From NCBI GenBank assembly GCA_035628645.1, contig DASPJL010000061.1:1-60821 (forward strand): DNA of 60,821 nucleotides, read 5' to 3'. Below are positions 34,750-42,783 of this stretch, piece after piece. The DNA is from DASPJL01 sp035628645 (GTDB lineage: Bacteria > Bacteroidota > Bacteroidia > Cytophagales > Cyclobacteriaceae). Below the pieces are notes generated by a model, which worked only from the letters and a program-made list of their open reading frames with translations, was not told where the DNA came from and ran no database searches. The translations under genes and the position numbers were made by a program. Every line of letters starts with the position of its first letter. The stretch's first letter is position 1.

Positions 34750-35385
34750 ATGCTGGTTCACAAAAAACTATTTCTTTATTCCCTCTCTATTTCTGCCGGA
34801 CAAGCAGCAGAGTTGACTGATTTGGTTGGAAAAGATCCAAAAGACATCACCTTTGCTCTTATTGAAAATGCTGCTGATGTTGAAGAAGGTTCGGAAAATT
34901 GGCTTGGAGGATTTCGAAACATGCTACAAAGTAACGGTTATCAACTGGAACAACTCGACTTAAGGAACTGGCTAAATAGACAAAAGGCTCTGAGAGAGAA
35001 GTTGTCTGATAAAGATGTAATCTGGATTGGCGGAGGTAATACATTTTATTTGCGTTGGATATTAAGGGAAACCGGTGCAGATAAAATTATTGCAGAGCTT
35101 ATCAGTCAGGGAAAAGTATATGCAGGCTGGAGTGCCGGAGCAATAGTGGCAGGCCCGACATTACAATATATCGATGCTATGGAAAATTTAACTGACGTTC
35201 CAGAAATTATTTGGGAAGGACTTAACCTGACAAACATCGTTGTAGTGCCTCATCTTGATAGTAGTGACTTTTCTGAAGTTGCAAAAAAAGTAAACCTACG
35301 CCTCGAAAATACAGGCTATGACGTTGTACCGCTTGATGACAACCAAGTACTCATCATTAATGGAAATGAGCAAAAGATTATTTAG
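34750..35385 (+). CDS. Peptidase E-like (S51) type 1 glutamine-amidotransferase-fold protein
   Basis: The nucleophile elbow is GWSAGA with Ser128, preceded by IWIGGGNTFYL, both standard for family S51 peptidases (aspartyl dipeptidases and relatives). There is no signal peptide, so it acts in the cytoplasm. Length is 211 aa. The C-terminal VVVPHLDSSDF segment probably supplies the histidine. It belongs to the gene run opposite GlxA copy 1, which otherwise encodes ligand-binding folds. Confidence 0.8.
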   Translation: MLVHKKLFLYSLSISAGQAAELTDLVGKDPKDITFALIENAADVEEGSENWLGGFRNMLQSNGYQLEQLDLRNWLNRQKALREKLSDKDVIWIGGGNTFYLRWILRETGADKIIAELISQGKVYAGWSAGAIVAGPTLQYIDAMENLTDVPEIIWEGLNLTNIVVVPHLDSSDFSEVAKKVNLRLENTGYDVVPLDDNQVLIINGNEQKII

Positions 35386-35442
35386 AAGTCAATAAAAAAA
35401 AGAACCTACATTTTAACTTAACAATAAAAATAAATCTAAAAG

Positions 35443-35907
35443 ATGACAGTGGTTGATATTCATCAAAAGCACAATAATAAAAATGGGTATAAGCTTTTAG
35501 ATGCCTTTGTTGGAAAATGGAATACGATCGGACATTTTCAGACAGATGCTTCCGAACCTCTGGTTACAATAACTGGAACAGATACTTATGAGTGGCTTCC
35601 TGGTGGTTTTTTTCTTCTGCATCGTGTAGATGTTCAAATGGGAAATGAAAAGAATGAAACCCTTGAAATTATTGGTTACGACGAAAAAAGTAACACCTAT
35701 CCTATGCATTATTTCGATAATAAAGGCAATACAGGAAGTATGCAGGCAAATTTTGATAATGGCACCTGGACTTTTCTAGGAGAATCCATGCGATTTACTG
35801 GTGGTTTTCGTGAAGAAGGCAAGATCTTGTCAGGGATCTGGGAACAATCATTTAATGGAACCGAGTGGGTTCCTTTAATGGATATAAAATTAACAAAGGC
35901 AAATTAG
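35443..35907 (+). CDS. DUF1579-like lipocalin-type protein
   Basis: A 154-residue beta-barrel-like protein: LLDAFVGKWNTIGHF opens as in lipocalin-type DUF1579 proteins, TYEWLPGGFFLLHRVDVQMG forms the second strand pair and GFREEGKILSGIWEQSFNG closes the barrel. It has no signal peptide. Ligand and role are unknown. It is the last gene of the first module and converges on GlxA copy 2. Confidence 0.7.
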   Translation: MTVVDIHQKHNNKNGYKLLDAFVGKWNTIGHFQTDASEPLVTITGTDTYEWLPGGFFLLHRVDVQMGNEKNETLEIIGYDEKSNTYPMHYFDNKGNTGSMQANFDNGTWTFLGESMRFTGGFREEGKILSGIWEQSFNGTEWVPLMDIKLTKAN

Positions 35908-35957
35908 AGATGCCTTTGTTATTAAACCGAAAAAACTATTTAAAGAAATGACTTACC

Positions 35958-36941
35958 CTATACCATTACCGCTTCTTTATTGTATTTATTTTTATACTCC
36001 AGGGGAGATAGGTTGGTAATCTTTTTAAAGACCATTCTAAAAGCTTTGGTATCCATATAACCAACATCAAACATCACCTCGTTTATATTTTTCCTGCTGC
36101 TTTCAAAGCTTTTTTTAGCCGCTTCGATTTTCACCCTTTGAATATATTCTACTACTGTATTGCCGGTGGCTTTTTTAAACCTGCGTTCAAAATTCCTTCT
36201 TCCTACACAGAACATTTCCGCCAGTTGATCCACCGTTATTTTATTCTGAAAATTATTTTCTATAAATTCCTGGGATTTTCGTATAGGGTCATCGTTATGG
36301 TCTTTTTGCCCCTTAAAAATGATAAATGGAGACTGGCTGCTTCGCTCTATATCTATTTCAAATATTTTGGAAGAAAGAATGGCCATTTCCCTTCCGGCAT
36401 ACTTTTCTACCAGATATAAAATGAGGTTGAGGGAAGAATAAGCGCCTCCGCTTGTATAGATGCCATGTTCCTCTGTGATTATTTTATCATCCACCAGTTT
36501 AACATCCGGGAACATTATCCGAAATTCTTCACTGGCCAGCCAATGCGTGGCGCAATGCTTTCCTTTTAACAAACCTGTAGTAGCGAGGATAAAAGCGCCT
36601 ATGCAAAGGCTGGCAACTTCCGCTCCGCTTTTGTATTGTTTAATGATCCAGGGAATAAAGCTTTGATTAGCCTTGATAACATTTTTCATATCACCATGAA
36701 CTGCCGGAATTATAACAAGATCCGTTTTATCCACATCCTTGATAGTGAGTTCAGGCTTTATAAAAAATAAATGATTGCTTGCCTAGCTGGTTTCAGTAAT
36801 ACCAATCAACTGAATTTTAAACAAAGGTTGTTGTCCTTTCCTTGCCATGGCATCATTCACCTTTGAAAACATTTTATATGTAGCTTCAATGTTGCTCAGA
36901 CTGGAATCTCCTTCGGGAACGAGTATAGATATATGTTTCAT
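35958..36941 (-). pseudogene. GlxA-family regulator copy 2, interrupted by one TAG
   Basis: From ATG 36941 (MKHISILVPEGDSSLS) the frame is open to the end at 35958 except for a single TAG at 36783-36785 (codon 53). It falls in a weakly conserved loop where copy 1 has Pro51. Beyond it the DJ-1 domain (SLCIGAF) and AraC motifs (ITVDQLAEMFCVGRRNFERRFKK) are intact, with no further lesion. The downstream part could start at ATG 36734. It may be a very young pseudogene, a readthrough case or a sequence error. Copy 1 is clearly its paralogue. Confidence 0.8.
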
Positions 36942-37030
36942 TCGTAAATAGGTTTGAGGTAAGAGGGCTGGGGTAAGAGGAAATTCACTTGGAACTTCTT
37001 GCTTAATTCCTTTAAATCGTTCATTTTCAT
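36938..37030 (-). repeat. Repeat with a 30-codon frame overlapping the GlxA copy 2 start
   Basis: The segment 36979-37030 resembles 42526-42577. On the minus strand it encodes MKMNDLKELSKKFQ and runs to a TGA that overlaps the regulator ATG as ATGA. The second copy encodes MEMNDLRKLGAKFQ and then stops. It may be a dispersed element with remnant coding sequence, or here a short upstream peptide coupled to the regulator. Confidence 0.4.
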
Positions 37031-37086
37031 GATGGTTTCATTTGCTTTTTTATACTGAATACTGTTTCAAAATTAACCGTATACTT

Positions 37087-37154
37087 TGTCGCAATCAACC
37101 CCTTTATTTGGCGTTTTTGCACCCTGTAAAACTTGGTTATAGTCAATAAATTTG
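37087..37154. promoter_or_regulatory. Shared 68-bp intergenic element, copy 2
   Basis: This is the partner of 32765-32832, aligned without gaps. It contains AACCCCTT and TTTGCACCCT and ends in TAAATTTG, 54 bp before the DUF1801 gene. Relative position to the regulator is nearly the same in both copies (about 137 and 145 bp from its start). Confidence 0.65.
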
Positions 37155-37208
37155 TTTTGAATAGATGTAAAAAAAAGAGATACCATACAATCACCAAAAA
37201 AGAAAATC

Positions 37209-37571
37209 ATGAACAATCAAAAAAAAGTAGATGACTTTTTGAACAAACTTGATCATCCCCTAAAAAGGGAAATGGAAGCTGTCAGGGAAATCATTGCAAA
37301 AGCTAATTCCAAAATTGAGGAAGATGTAAAATGGGGCGGTCCAAGTTTTTTCTACAAAGAAGACATGGCTACTTTCAGTCCGAGGGTCAAGGATTCGGTA
37401 GCGCTTGTGTTTCACAAAGGGGATTTATTAAATGGAATCTCAGATTTATTGGAAGAAGCTTCCAAAGGAAAGGCGTATGTAAAACTTTCTAACATGGAAG
37501 CGGTAAAAGCTAATAAGACCGAGCTGGAAAAAATAGTAAATGCCTGGGTAAAATTAATGGATGAAAAATAG
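37209..37571 (+). CDS. DUF1801-family protein
   Basis: A 120-residue protein with KREMEAVREIIAKANSKIEEDVKWGGPSF and MATFSPRVKDSVALVFHKG, the YdhG/DUF1801 pattern of small single-domain proteins related to frataxin-like folds. There is no signal peptide. No enzymatic role is established. It opens the second gene run, 54 bp after the shared regulatory element. Confidence 0.85.
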   Translation: MNNQKKVDDFLNKLDHPLKREMEAVREIIAKANSKIEEDVKWGGPSFFYKEDMATFSPRVKDSVALVFHKGDLLNGISDLLEEASKGKAYVKLSNMEAVKANKTELEKIVNAWVKLMDEK

Positions 37572-37636
37572 GGTAAAAAACTAAATGGAAAGCCAAGCCT
37601 GTAAAGACAAATCATAATCACAAAATAATTAAAGCT

Positions 37637-38518
37637 ATGAAAAATCAAAATATGTCCATGCAAAAACTTCATTTTTCCACACGCATTAATGCGCCCAAAG
37701 AAAAAGTATGGGACACAATGCTCAATGATGACACCTATAGGAAATGGACCAGCCCCTTTACTGAAGGTTCATACTATCAAGGAAGCTGGGAAAAAGGTAG
37801 TAAAATATTGTTTTTGGATCCTGCCGGGCAAGGTATGGTTTCTAAAATTGTGGAAAATAAGCCGTACGAATTCATTTCCATAGAGCATCAAGGCTTTGTG
37901 AGAGATGGTAAAGAAGATGTGGAAAGTGAAGAAGCAAGATCCCTGGCGGGGGCACATGAAGACTATACATTCAAGGAAACAGGCTCTGTGACCGAAGTTT
38001 TGGTAGACTTAGATACCAATGATGAATATAGCGGAATGTTTGAGGACATGTGGCCAAAGGCATTGTTAAAGCTGAAACAACTCTCTGAAAGTTATAAAAG
38101 AAACATGGGAAAAATATCATTGAATGCCTATTTATTATTCGACGGAAACTGTCGGGAAGCTATGAAATTTTATCAAAATATATTTGGTGGAAAGTTTGAA
38201 GCACAGACTTATGGGGAAGTTGACAACAGTTGTCCTGCAGCTATGAAGGATAATATCATGCATTCTAGCCTTATGGGTGGAGAAGCGGATTTGATGGCAA
38301 GTGATAATCCGAATCATGAATCTCTGGGTACAGGAAAAATAAGTCTTGCGCTCAGCGGCAATGACGAAGAAAAGCTTAGCAAGATGTTTAACGATTTGAG
38401 TGCGGGTGGACAAGTAGTCATCCCTCTCGAAAAGCAAATTTGGGGCGATATTTTTGGAGTCGTAAACGATAAATTTGACATTAGTTGGATGATCAATATC
38501 GGTGCAGCAAAAACTTAG
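37637..38518 (+). CDS. Fusion of AHSA1-type SRPBCC and PhnB-like VOC domains
   Basis: Residues 8-150 are an AHSA1/SRPBCC domain (FSTRINAPKEKVWDTMLND, YQGSWEKGSKILFLDPAG, SEEARSLAGAHEDYTF). Residues 160-293 are a PhnB-like domain (SLNAYLLFDGNCREAMKFYQ, KQIWGDIFGVVNDKFDISWM). The joint lies at Met157 (ATG 38105), which could once have been a separate start. The two domains occur as separate genes in the first module. Length is 293 aa. Each domain alone is a common small-molecule-binding fold. Confidence 0.85.
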   Translation: MKNQNMSMQKLHFSTRINAPKEKVWDTMLNDDTYRKWTSPFTEGSYYQGSWEKGSKILFLDPAGQGMVSKIVENKPYEFISIEHQGFVRDGKEDVESEEARSLAGAHEDYTFKETGSVTEVLVDLDTNDEYSGMFEDMWPKALLKLKQLSESYKRNMGKISLNAYLLFDGNCREAMKFYQNIFGGKFEAQTYGEVDNSCPAAMKDNIMHSSLMGGEADLMASDNPNHESLGTGKISLALSGNDEEKLSKMFNDLSAGGQVVIPLEKQIWGDIFGVVNDKFDISWMINIGAAKT

Positions 38519-38571
38519 GCAGATGCACAATAATTCAGGAACAGTTAATAGGTATTAATAAAAAAATAGCG

Positions 38572-38820
38572 ATGGTAGAAGTTTTTAAGACCAATGTAAG
38601 AGACCATAGGTACGCCAGAATGCTGATTGATCAGATACATAAATTATTTTCTGATTATAAAGCGAATTTTGATCTGGGTGATTGCGATAAGATTCTACGC
38701 GTAGAATGTTCGACAGAATTGATCCGGTCTTCTTCTTTGATTAACCTCTTAAAGGATTTTGGCTTTTATGCAGAACCCTTACCCGATGACCAGCCTGTTG
38801 CTGCTATGATTTGCCTTTAA
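38572..38820 (+). CDS. Small ferredoxin-fold-like protein, 82 aa
   Basis: ATG 38572 gives MVEVFKTNVRDHRYARMLIDQI, then FDLGDCDKILRVE and a C-terminal helix and strand. The alternation resembles the babbab fold of heavy-metal-associated-like proteins, and I associate DCDKILR with small Bacteroidota proteins of unknown function. The CxxC of copper chaperones is absent. An earlier start at 38485 would overlap the fusion gene and is less likely. Function is unknown. Confidence 0.6.
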   Translation: MVEVFKTNVRDHRYARMLIDQIHKLFSDYKANFDLGDCDKILRVECSTELIRSSSLINLLKDFGFYAEPLPDDQPVAAMICL

Positions 38821-38864
38821 ATACTCGTTATAAATTATTCGCCATTACATTAAAGTTAAAAATC

Positions 38865-39407
38865 ATGAATTTCTCCACCGAACAAATTTCCCTAAAGAGA
38901 ACAAAAGCCCTTTCTAATGAAATAGCTGAGACTTTTACGGAATTAATAAACCTTATTTCGTCTTTTGATCAGGGACAGGTAAACATAATTCCTTTTCAAG
39001 GGAGTTGGACGGCAGGCCAGCTTGCCAGGCATCTTATCAAAGCCAATTCAGGATTTGTACAAGTCTTAAACGGGCCAGCAATGGATTCAAAAAGAAGAAT
39101 TGATGAAAAGGTAGAAACCATAAAAACAGATTTTCTGAATTTTGGTTTTAAGGTAGAATCCGCCCCTTTTATTGCTCCTTCAAAGCCTACTTATGAAAGA
39201 GAGGAGCTGCTAAATGCTTTGGAAAAAATTAAAGCCGACCTGATTAAAGCCATTGATCTCCTAGATCTTACCAAAATTTGCCTGGCTTTCGAACTTCCTG
39301 TATATGGTTTTTTAACACGGTTGGAAGCCGTTTATTTTGTACTCTATCATACCCAAAGACACGTACACCAATTAAAAAACATTCATCAAAAGGTGTTTAG
39401 CCGTTGA
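38865..39407 (+). CDS. DinB-family four-helix protein
   Basis: ATG 38865 gives a 180-residue helical protein with GSWTAGQLARHLIKA carrying the first histidine and YHTQRHVHQL the last ones, the usual three-His metal site of DinB/YfiT-like proteins. An upstream in-frame start at 38811 overlaps the previous gene. DinB-like enzymes include thiol transferases (bacillithiol and mycothiol type), but many have no known role. It belongs to the second gene run. Confidence 0.8.
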   Translation: MNFSTEQISLKRTKALSNEIAETFTELINLISSFDQGQVNIIPFQGSWTAGQLARHLIKANSGFVQVLNGPAMDSKRRIDEKVETIKTDFLNFGFKVESAPFIAPSKPTYEREELLNALEKIKADLIKAIDLLDLTKICLAFELPVYGFLTRLEAVYFVLYHTQRHVHQLKNIHQKVFSR

Positions 39408-39436
39408 TTTGTTTTAAACCTTAAAAATCGAACATC

Positions 39437-39817
39437 ATGTTACAGCATTCCAAAGCATTTAGCGGTTTTTCAGTAGATAATACTCAAAAAGCCAAACAAT
39501 TTTATGAAGATACCCTTGAGCTGCAAGTTTCAGAAAACCAGGAAATGGGTATTCTGACATTGCACATTTCCGGGAGAAATCAAATAATTATCTATCCTAA
39601 GCCAAATCATACTCCTGCAACGTTTACCATTTTAAATTTCCCTGTAGAAAACGTTGAAAAAGCTGTGGATTACCTTACAAAAAGAGGCGTTCGTTTTGAG
39701 ATTTACAATGACCCTGGCTATCGAACGGATGAAAAAGGTATTTTTAGAGGAGGAGGTCCACCGATCGCGTGGTTTAAAGATCCTGCCGGTAATATTTTAT
39801 CGGTTATTGAGGAATGA
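39437..39817 (+). CDS. VOC-family protein
   Basis: A 126-residue VOC protein: FSGFSVDNTQKAKQFYEDTLEL begins the fold and PPIAWFKDPAGNILSVIEE ends it with the typical DPxGN loop and metal-binding Glu. It is the last gene of the run opposite GlxA copy 2, 29 bp after the DinB-like gene. The reaction is unknown. Confidence 0.85.
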   Translation: MLQHSKAFSGFSVDNTQKAKQFYEDTLELQVSENQEMGILTLHISGRNQIIIYPKPNHTPATFTILNFPVENVEKAVDYLTKRGVRFEIYNDPGYRTDEKGIFRGGGPPIAWFKDPAGNILSVIEE

Positions 39818-40033
39818 AAATGAGTAAATGAGCGAACGACAGAATGACTGAATACTCTGGCTTTCGAAAGATCATCAAATTCCTTAATAATCCTTTTTTT
39901 CCCTAAATCCGGTTAGTCCCAATTAAGACTATTACCACCTCGACGAATTGATTAAAAGCATCCATTTTATTACGGGTGTTTTACAAATATTTCTCCAGGC
40001 ACTATCTTTAATGATATTGCATTTGTCAAGGTT

Positions 40034-41307
40034 ATGAATCGTATTTTTAGTTTTTTACTTTTATTATTTTTTCTTACCAATTTTTGTAAAGCCCAAAAAA
40101 TTGATTTACTGTTGGATTCCTTGAAGTCTTCAAGCGATACTACCCGCGTACTTATCTTAAATCAGCTTTCAGAGGCCTATTTTAAATCTGATGCAAAACC
40201 TAAAAAAGGACATAAATCTGACTTGGATAAAGCTTTGGAATTCGCAATGGAAGGTCTTAAATATTCAGAAAAGATAAAGTATAAAAGCGGAACGGCGCGG
40301 TCATATTTTAATCTTGGAAAGTGTTACCTCAAGAAGAAAGATTATCGCGGAGCGGAACTCTCCTTTCTTAATAGTGTAGAGCTGGCCAAAGAATTAAAAG
40401 AACATCAGCTTGTGCTGAAGAACATTGATTACATTTTTAAATTCCACAAGGAACTTGGAAATACCAATAACTCTATAGCTTATGCCGACATGAAGTCTTC
40501 ATATAAAGATGTAATGCTAAGAGAGTTAGAAACCGAAAAACAGAAGGCTGCTATTGAATATCAAGCTGAAGTCAGCCAGAGGGATTCTCTATTAAAAGTC
40601 GAAAAAGAAAAGGTAGAAGCTCTGACTAACAGGCCTGTAAAAATTCCGAAACCGGAAACAATAGTTAAATATAAAACCACTGTAAATTATATACCGTATT
40701 CATTTTCCTGTTTTTATTCCTTGTAATGGGAGGAGTGGCTTTCTGGTTTATGGAACTTAAAAACAGGAAAAAAAGGCAACTTGAAAAAGCAGAAATGAAA
40801 ATCAAAGCGCTTTATAAGAAGCTGGAAGAACTCAATCAGGAAAGTAATGGCATTTTAAAAAAGGGTATGCTTAGAAAAGACCTCAACCCTGCCGAAGAAG
40901 CGGCGAATTTGAAAATAGCGCAACTGCTTGGTCATGCAAACTTTATTATCCAGAAAAATGAAATATTGGTACAGCTAGAGACCAATTATAATGGGTTAAA
41001 AGAAAGTAAAATAGGTGATTTATCTAAAAAGATTTCAGACCTCGGAGCGGTAATTAATTCAAATTACAATGCAGAAAAAGACTGGGAAAATTTCCTTGTG
41101 CACTTTGAAAGTGTCTTTCCAAATTATTTGAAACAAATAAAAGAAAAGAATCCGGGACAAACCGTATTAGAGATAAAAGTTAGCGTGCTTAAAAAAGTGG
41201 CGCTTACCTTGCATGAAATGTCTCACATTCTTCACATACCAGAAGAGGAAATTGAAAAAACGCTGGAAAGCCTGAACAGCAGACAGGGTAGGATAGAGAC
41301 AGTATAA
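40034..41307 (+). pseudogene. TPR-type membrane regulator split by a frameshift
   Basis: The first frame (40034-40726) has a signal peptide and TPR-like helices (SYFNLGKCYLKKKDYRGAELSF) and ends in an odd tail. The frame in use to 41307 reads upstream of its ATG as a clean membrane helix (FIFLFLFLVMGGVAFWFM). A coiled coil and a C-terminal helical domain (DWENFLVHFESVFPNYL, LTLHEMSHILHIPEEEI) follow, as in LuxR-like outputs of Bacteroidota TPR regulators. The change lies near 40690-40700; the span of 1274 bp fits a one-base deletion. A TATCTTTA promoter element is at 40003. Two TAATG-coupled genes are a weaker reading. Confidence 0.7.
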
Positions 41308-41411
41308 TCGAGGAAATCCCAATAGCAAAGCCATTCTTAATGTTTTTAAAAATCTGATCCAGTTTAAAATGGAGCATTTCAGATTTTGATAAGAATTATT
41401 TTTTTAAATAA

Positions 41412-41457
41412 TTATTTTGCAACACTGTTGCAAAATAAAAACCTTATCCTATCTTTA
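41412..41457 (+). promoter_or_regulatory. Promoter overlapped by a 12-bp-arm palindrome
   Basis: TTATTTTGCAAC (41412-41423) and GTTGCAAAATAA (41427-41438) are exact reverse complements around ACT. Inside the right arm lies TTG (41428-41430), followed after 19 bp by TATCTTTA (41450-41457), a good promoter. A protein on the palindrome would cover the -33 box, which suggests repression. The gene starts 43 bp downstream. Confidence 0.7.
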
Positions 41458-41500
41458 CATCATCACAGCGTTCATAAAGTAGATATAAAACATTCAGATT

Positions 41501-42409
41501 ATGACAGATAGTAAACATTTTGAGGTAATAATTGTAGGAGGGAGTTATGCGGGACTTTCGGCGGCTATGGCTTTAGGCCGCTCCCTTCGAGACGTGTTGA
41601 TTTTGGACAGCGGAAATCCCTGTAATAAACAAACGCCCCATTCACACAACTTTATAACCCAGGATGGGGAAACTCCTTCGTCCATTTCAAACAAGGCCAA
41701 AGCGCAGGTTTTGAGCTATCCTACTGTTCATTTTATAAATAATAAAGCATTAAATGCCCGTAAAACAGGCCAGGGATTTATGGTCGAAACAGAAACAGGG
41801 GAAGTTTTTCAGGGAAAAAAATTATTATTTACCACGGGAGTAGCGGATATAATGCCCGAGATACCCGGATTTGCCGAATGTTGGGGAATTTCGATTCTTC
41901 ATTGTCCCTATTGCCATGGATATGAGGTAAGAAATCACAAAATCGGACTTTTAGGAAACGGTGATATGGGTTATGAGTTTGCAAAGTTTATTAACAACTG
42001 GAGCAAAGACCTGGTATTGTTTACCAATGGAAAAGCAACCTTATCCAATGAGCAAATCAATAAAATTAAGGGGCATAATATCCTGCTTGTAGAAGATCCT
42101 ATCAAAAGTATTGAACACAATGCAGGACAAATGCAAAATATTGTTTTTACAAACAATAGAAAATTTTCAGTTTCAGCCATGTTTGCCAGGGTGGGCTTTA
42201 AACAACATAGTGACATTCCCGAAAAGTTGGGTTGTGAGATTACCGAACAAGGTTTTATAAAAGTAGATGATTTTAATAGGACCACTGTTCCGGGCGTTTA
42301 TGCTGCCGGTGACAACACGACAATGTTAAGGGCAGTTTCACAGGCTGCAGCATCCGGGACAAAATCCGGAGCAATTATCAATAAAGAGTTGATTGACGAA
42401 GAGTTTTAA
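41501..42409 (+). CDS. Thioredoxin-reductase-like NAD(P)/FAD oxidoreductase
   Basis: The FAD-binding motif is VGGSYAGLSAAMALGR at residues 12-27, the disulfide motif is CPYCHG (Cys135, Cys138), the NAD(P) motif is GLLGNGDMGYEF-like at about 145, and GVYAAGD closes the FAD site. It resembles short thioredoxin-reductase relatives that act on small disulfides or ferredoxin-linked partners. Length is 302 aa, as expected. It is a single gene under the palindrome-covered promoter. Confidence 0.85.
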   Translation: MTDSKHFEVIIVGGSYAGLSAAMALGRSLRDVLILDSGNPCNKQTPHSHNFITQDGETPSSISNKAKAQVLSYPTVHFINNKALNARKTGQGFMVETETGEVFQGKKLLFTTGVADIMPEIPGFAECWGISILHCPYCHGYEVRNHKIGLLGNGDMGYEFAKFINNWSKDLVLFTNGKATLSNEQINKIKGHNILLVEDPIKSIEHNAGQMQNIVFTNNRKFSVSAMFARVGFKQHSDIPEKLGCEITEQGFIKVDDFNRTTVPGVYAAGDNTTMLRAVSQAAASGTKSGAIINKELIDEEF

Positions 42410-42525
42410 AATAGGAAAAAGTAAAGTCTCTACAGCAGGGTAGGGAAGAGGCGGGGTCAACTACTATTTGTTGAACACACAGGACACTTCTTTTCGTCCC
42501 TGTGAGACCAAGGAAGTAGAGGTTC

Positions 42526-42577
42526 GGGAAGTTCACTGAAACTTCGCGCCTAATTTCCTTAAATCGTTCATTTCCAT
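42526..42577. repeat. Second copy of the MNDL-coding repeat
   Basis: This copy resembles 36979-37030, including AAATCGTTCATTT and flanking blocks. It lies in the 374-bp gap between two genes; on the minus strand it encodes MEMNDLRKLGAKFQ and then a stop. I see no gene in the rest of the gap. Confidence 0.45.
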
Positions 42578-42783
42578 AGGCTTTTGTGTTGATTGTTTTT
42601 AAATAACACATGATGAAGGTTCATTCCTGAATACAAATTAAATATCTAAAAGCAATAACTTAACCTTTAGATGGTAACATGGGTTTTTAAAACCTGTTAG
42701 GTCTTGAACCAAATGATACTTTTATTCTTTTTGTGGGTTTGCAGTTAAGGGGTTCGTGAATAGATGTACTAATTATTTTTTCA

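Noticed and set aside
40726..41307. Separate second gene coupled to the TPR gene by TAATG
   Set aside because: The frame reads upstream of its ATG as an uninterrupted membrane helix, so a frameshift within one gene explains the data better.
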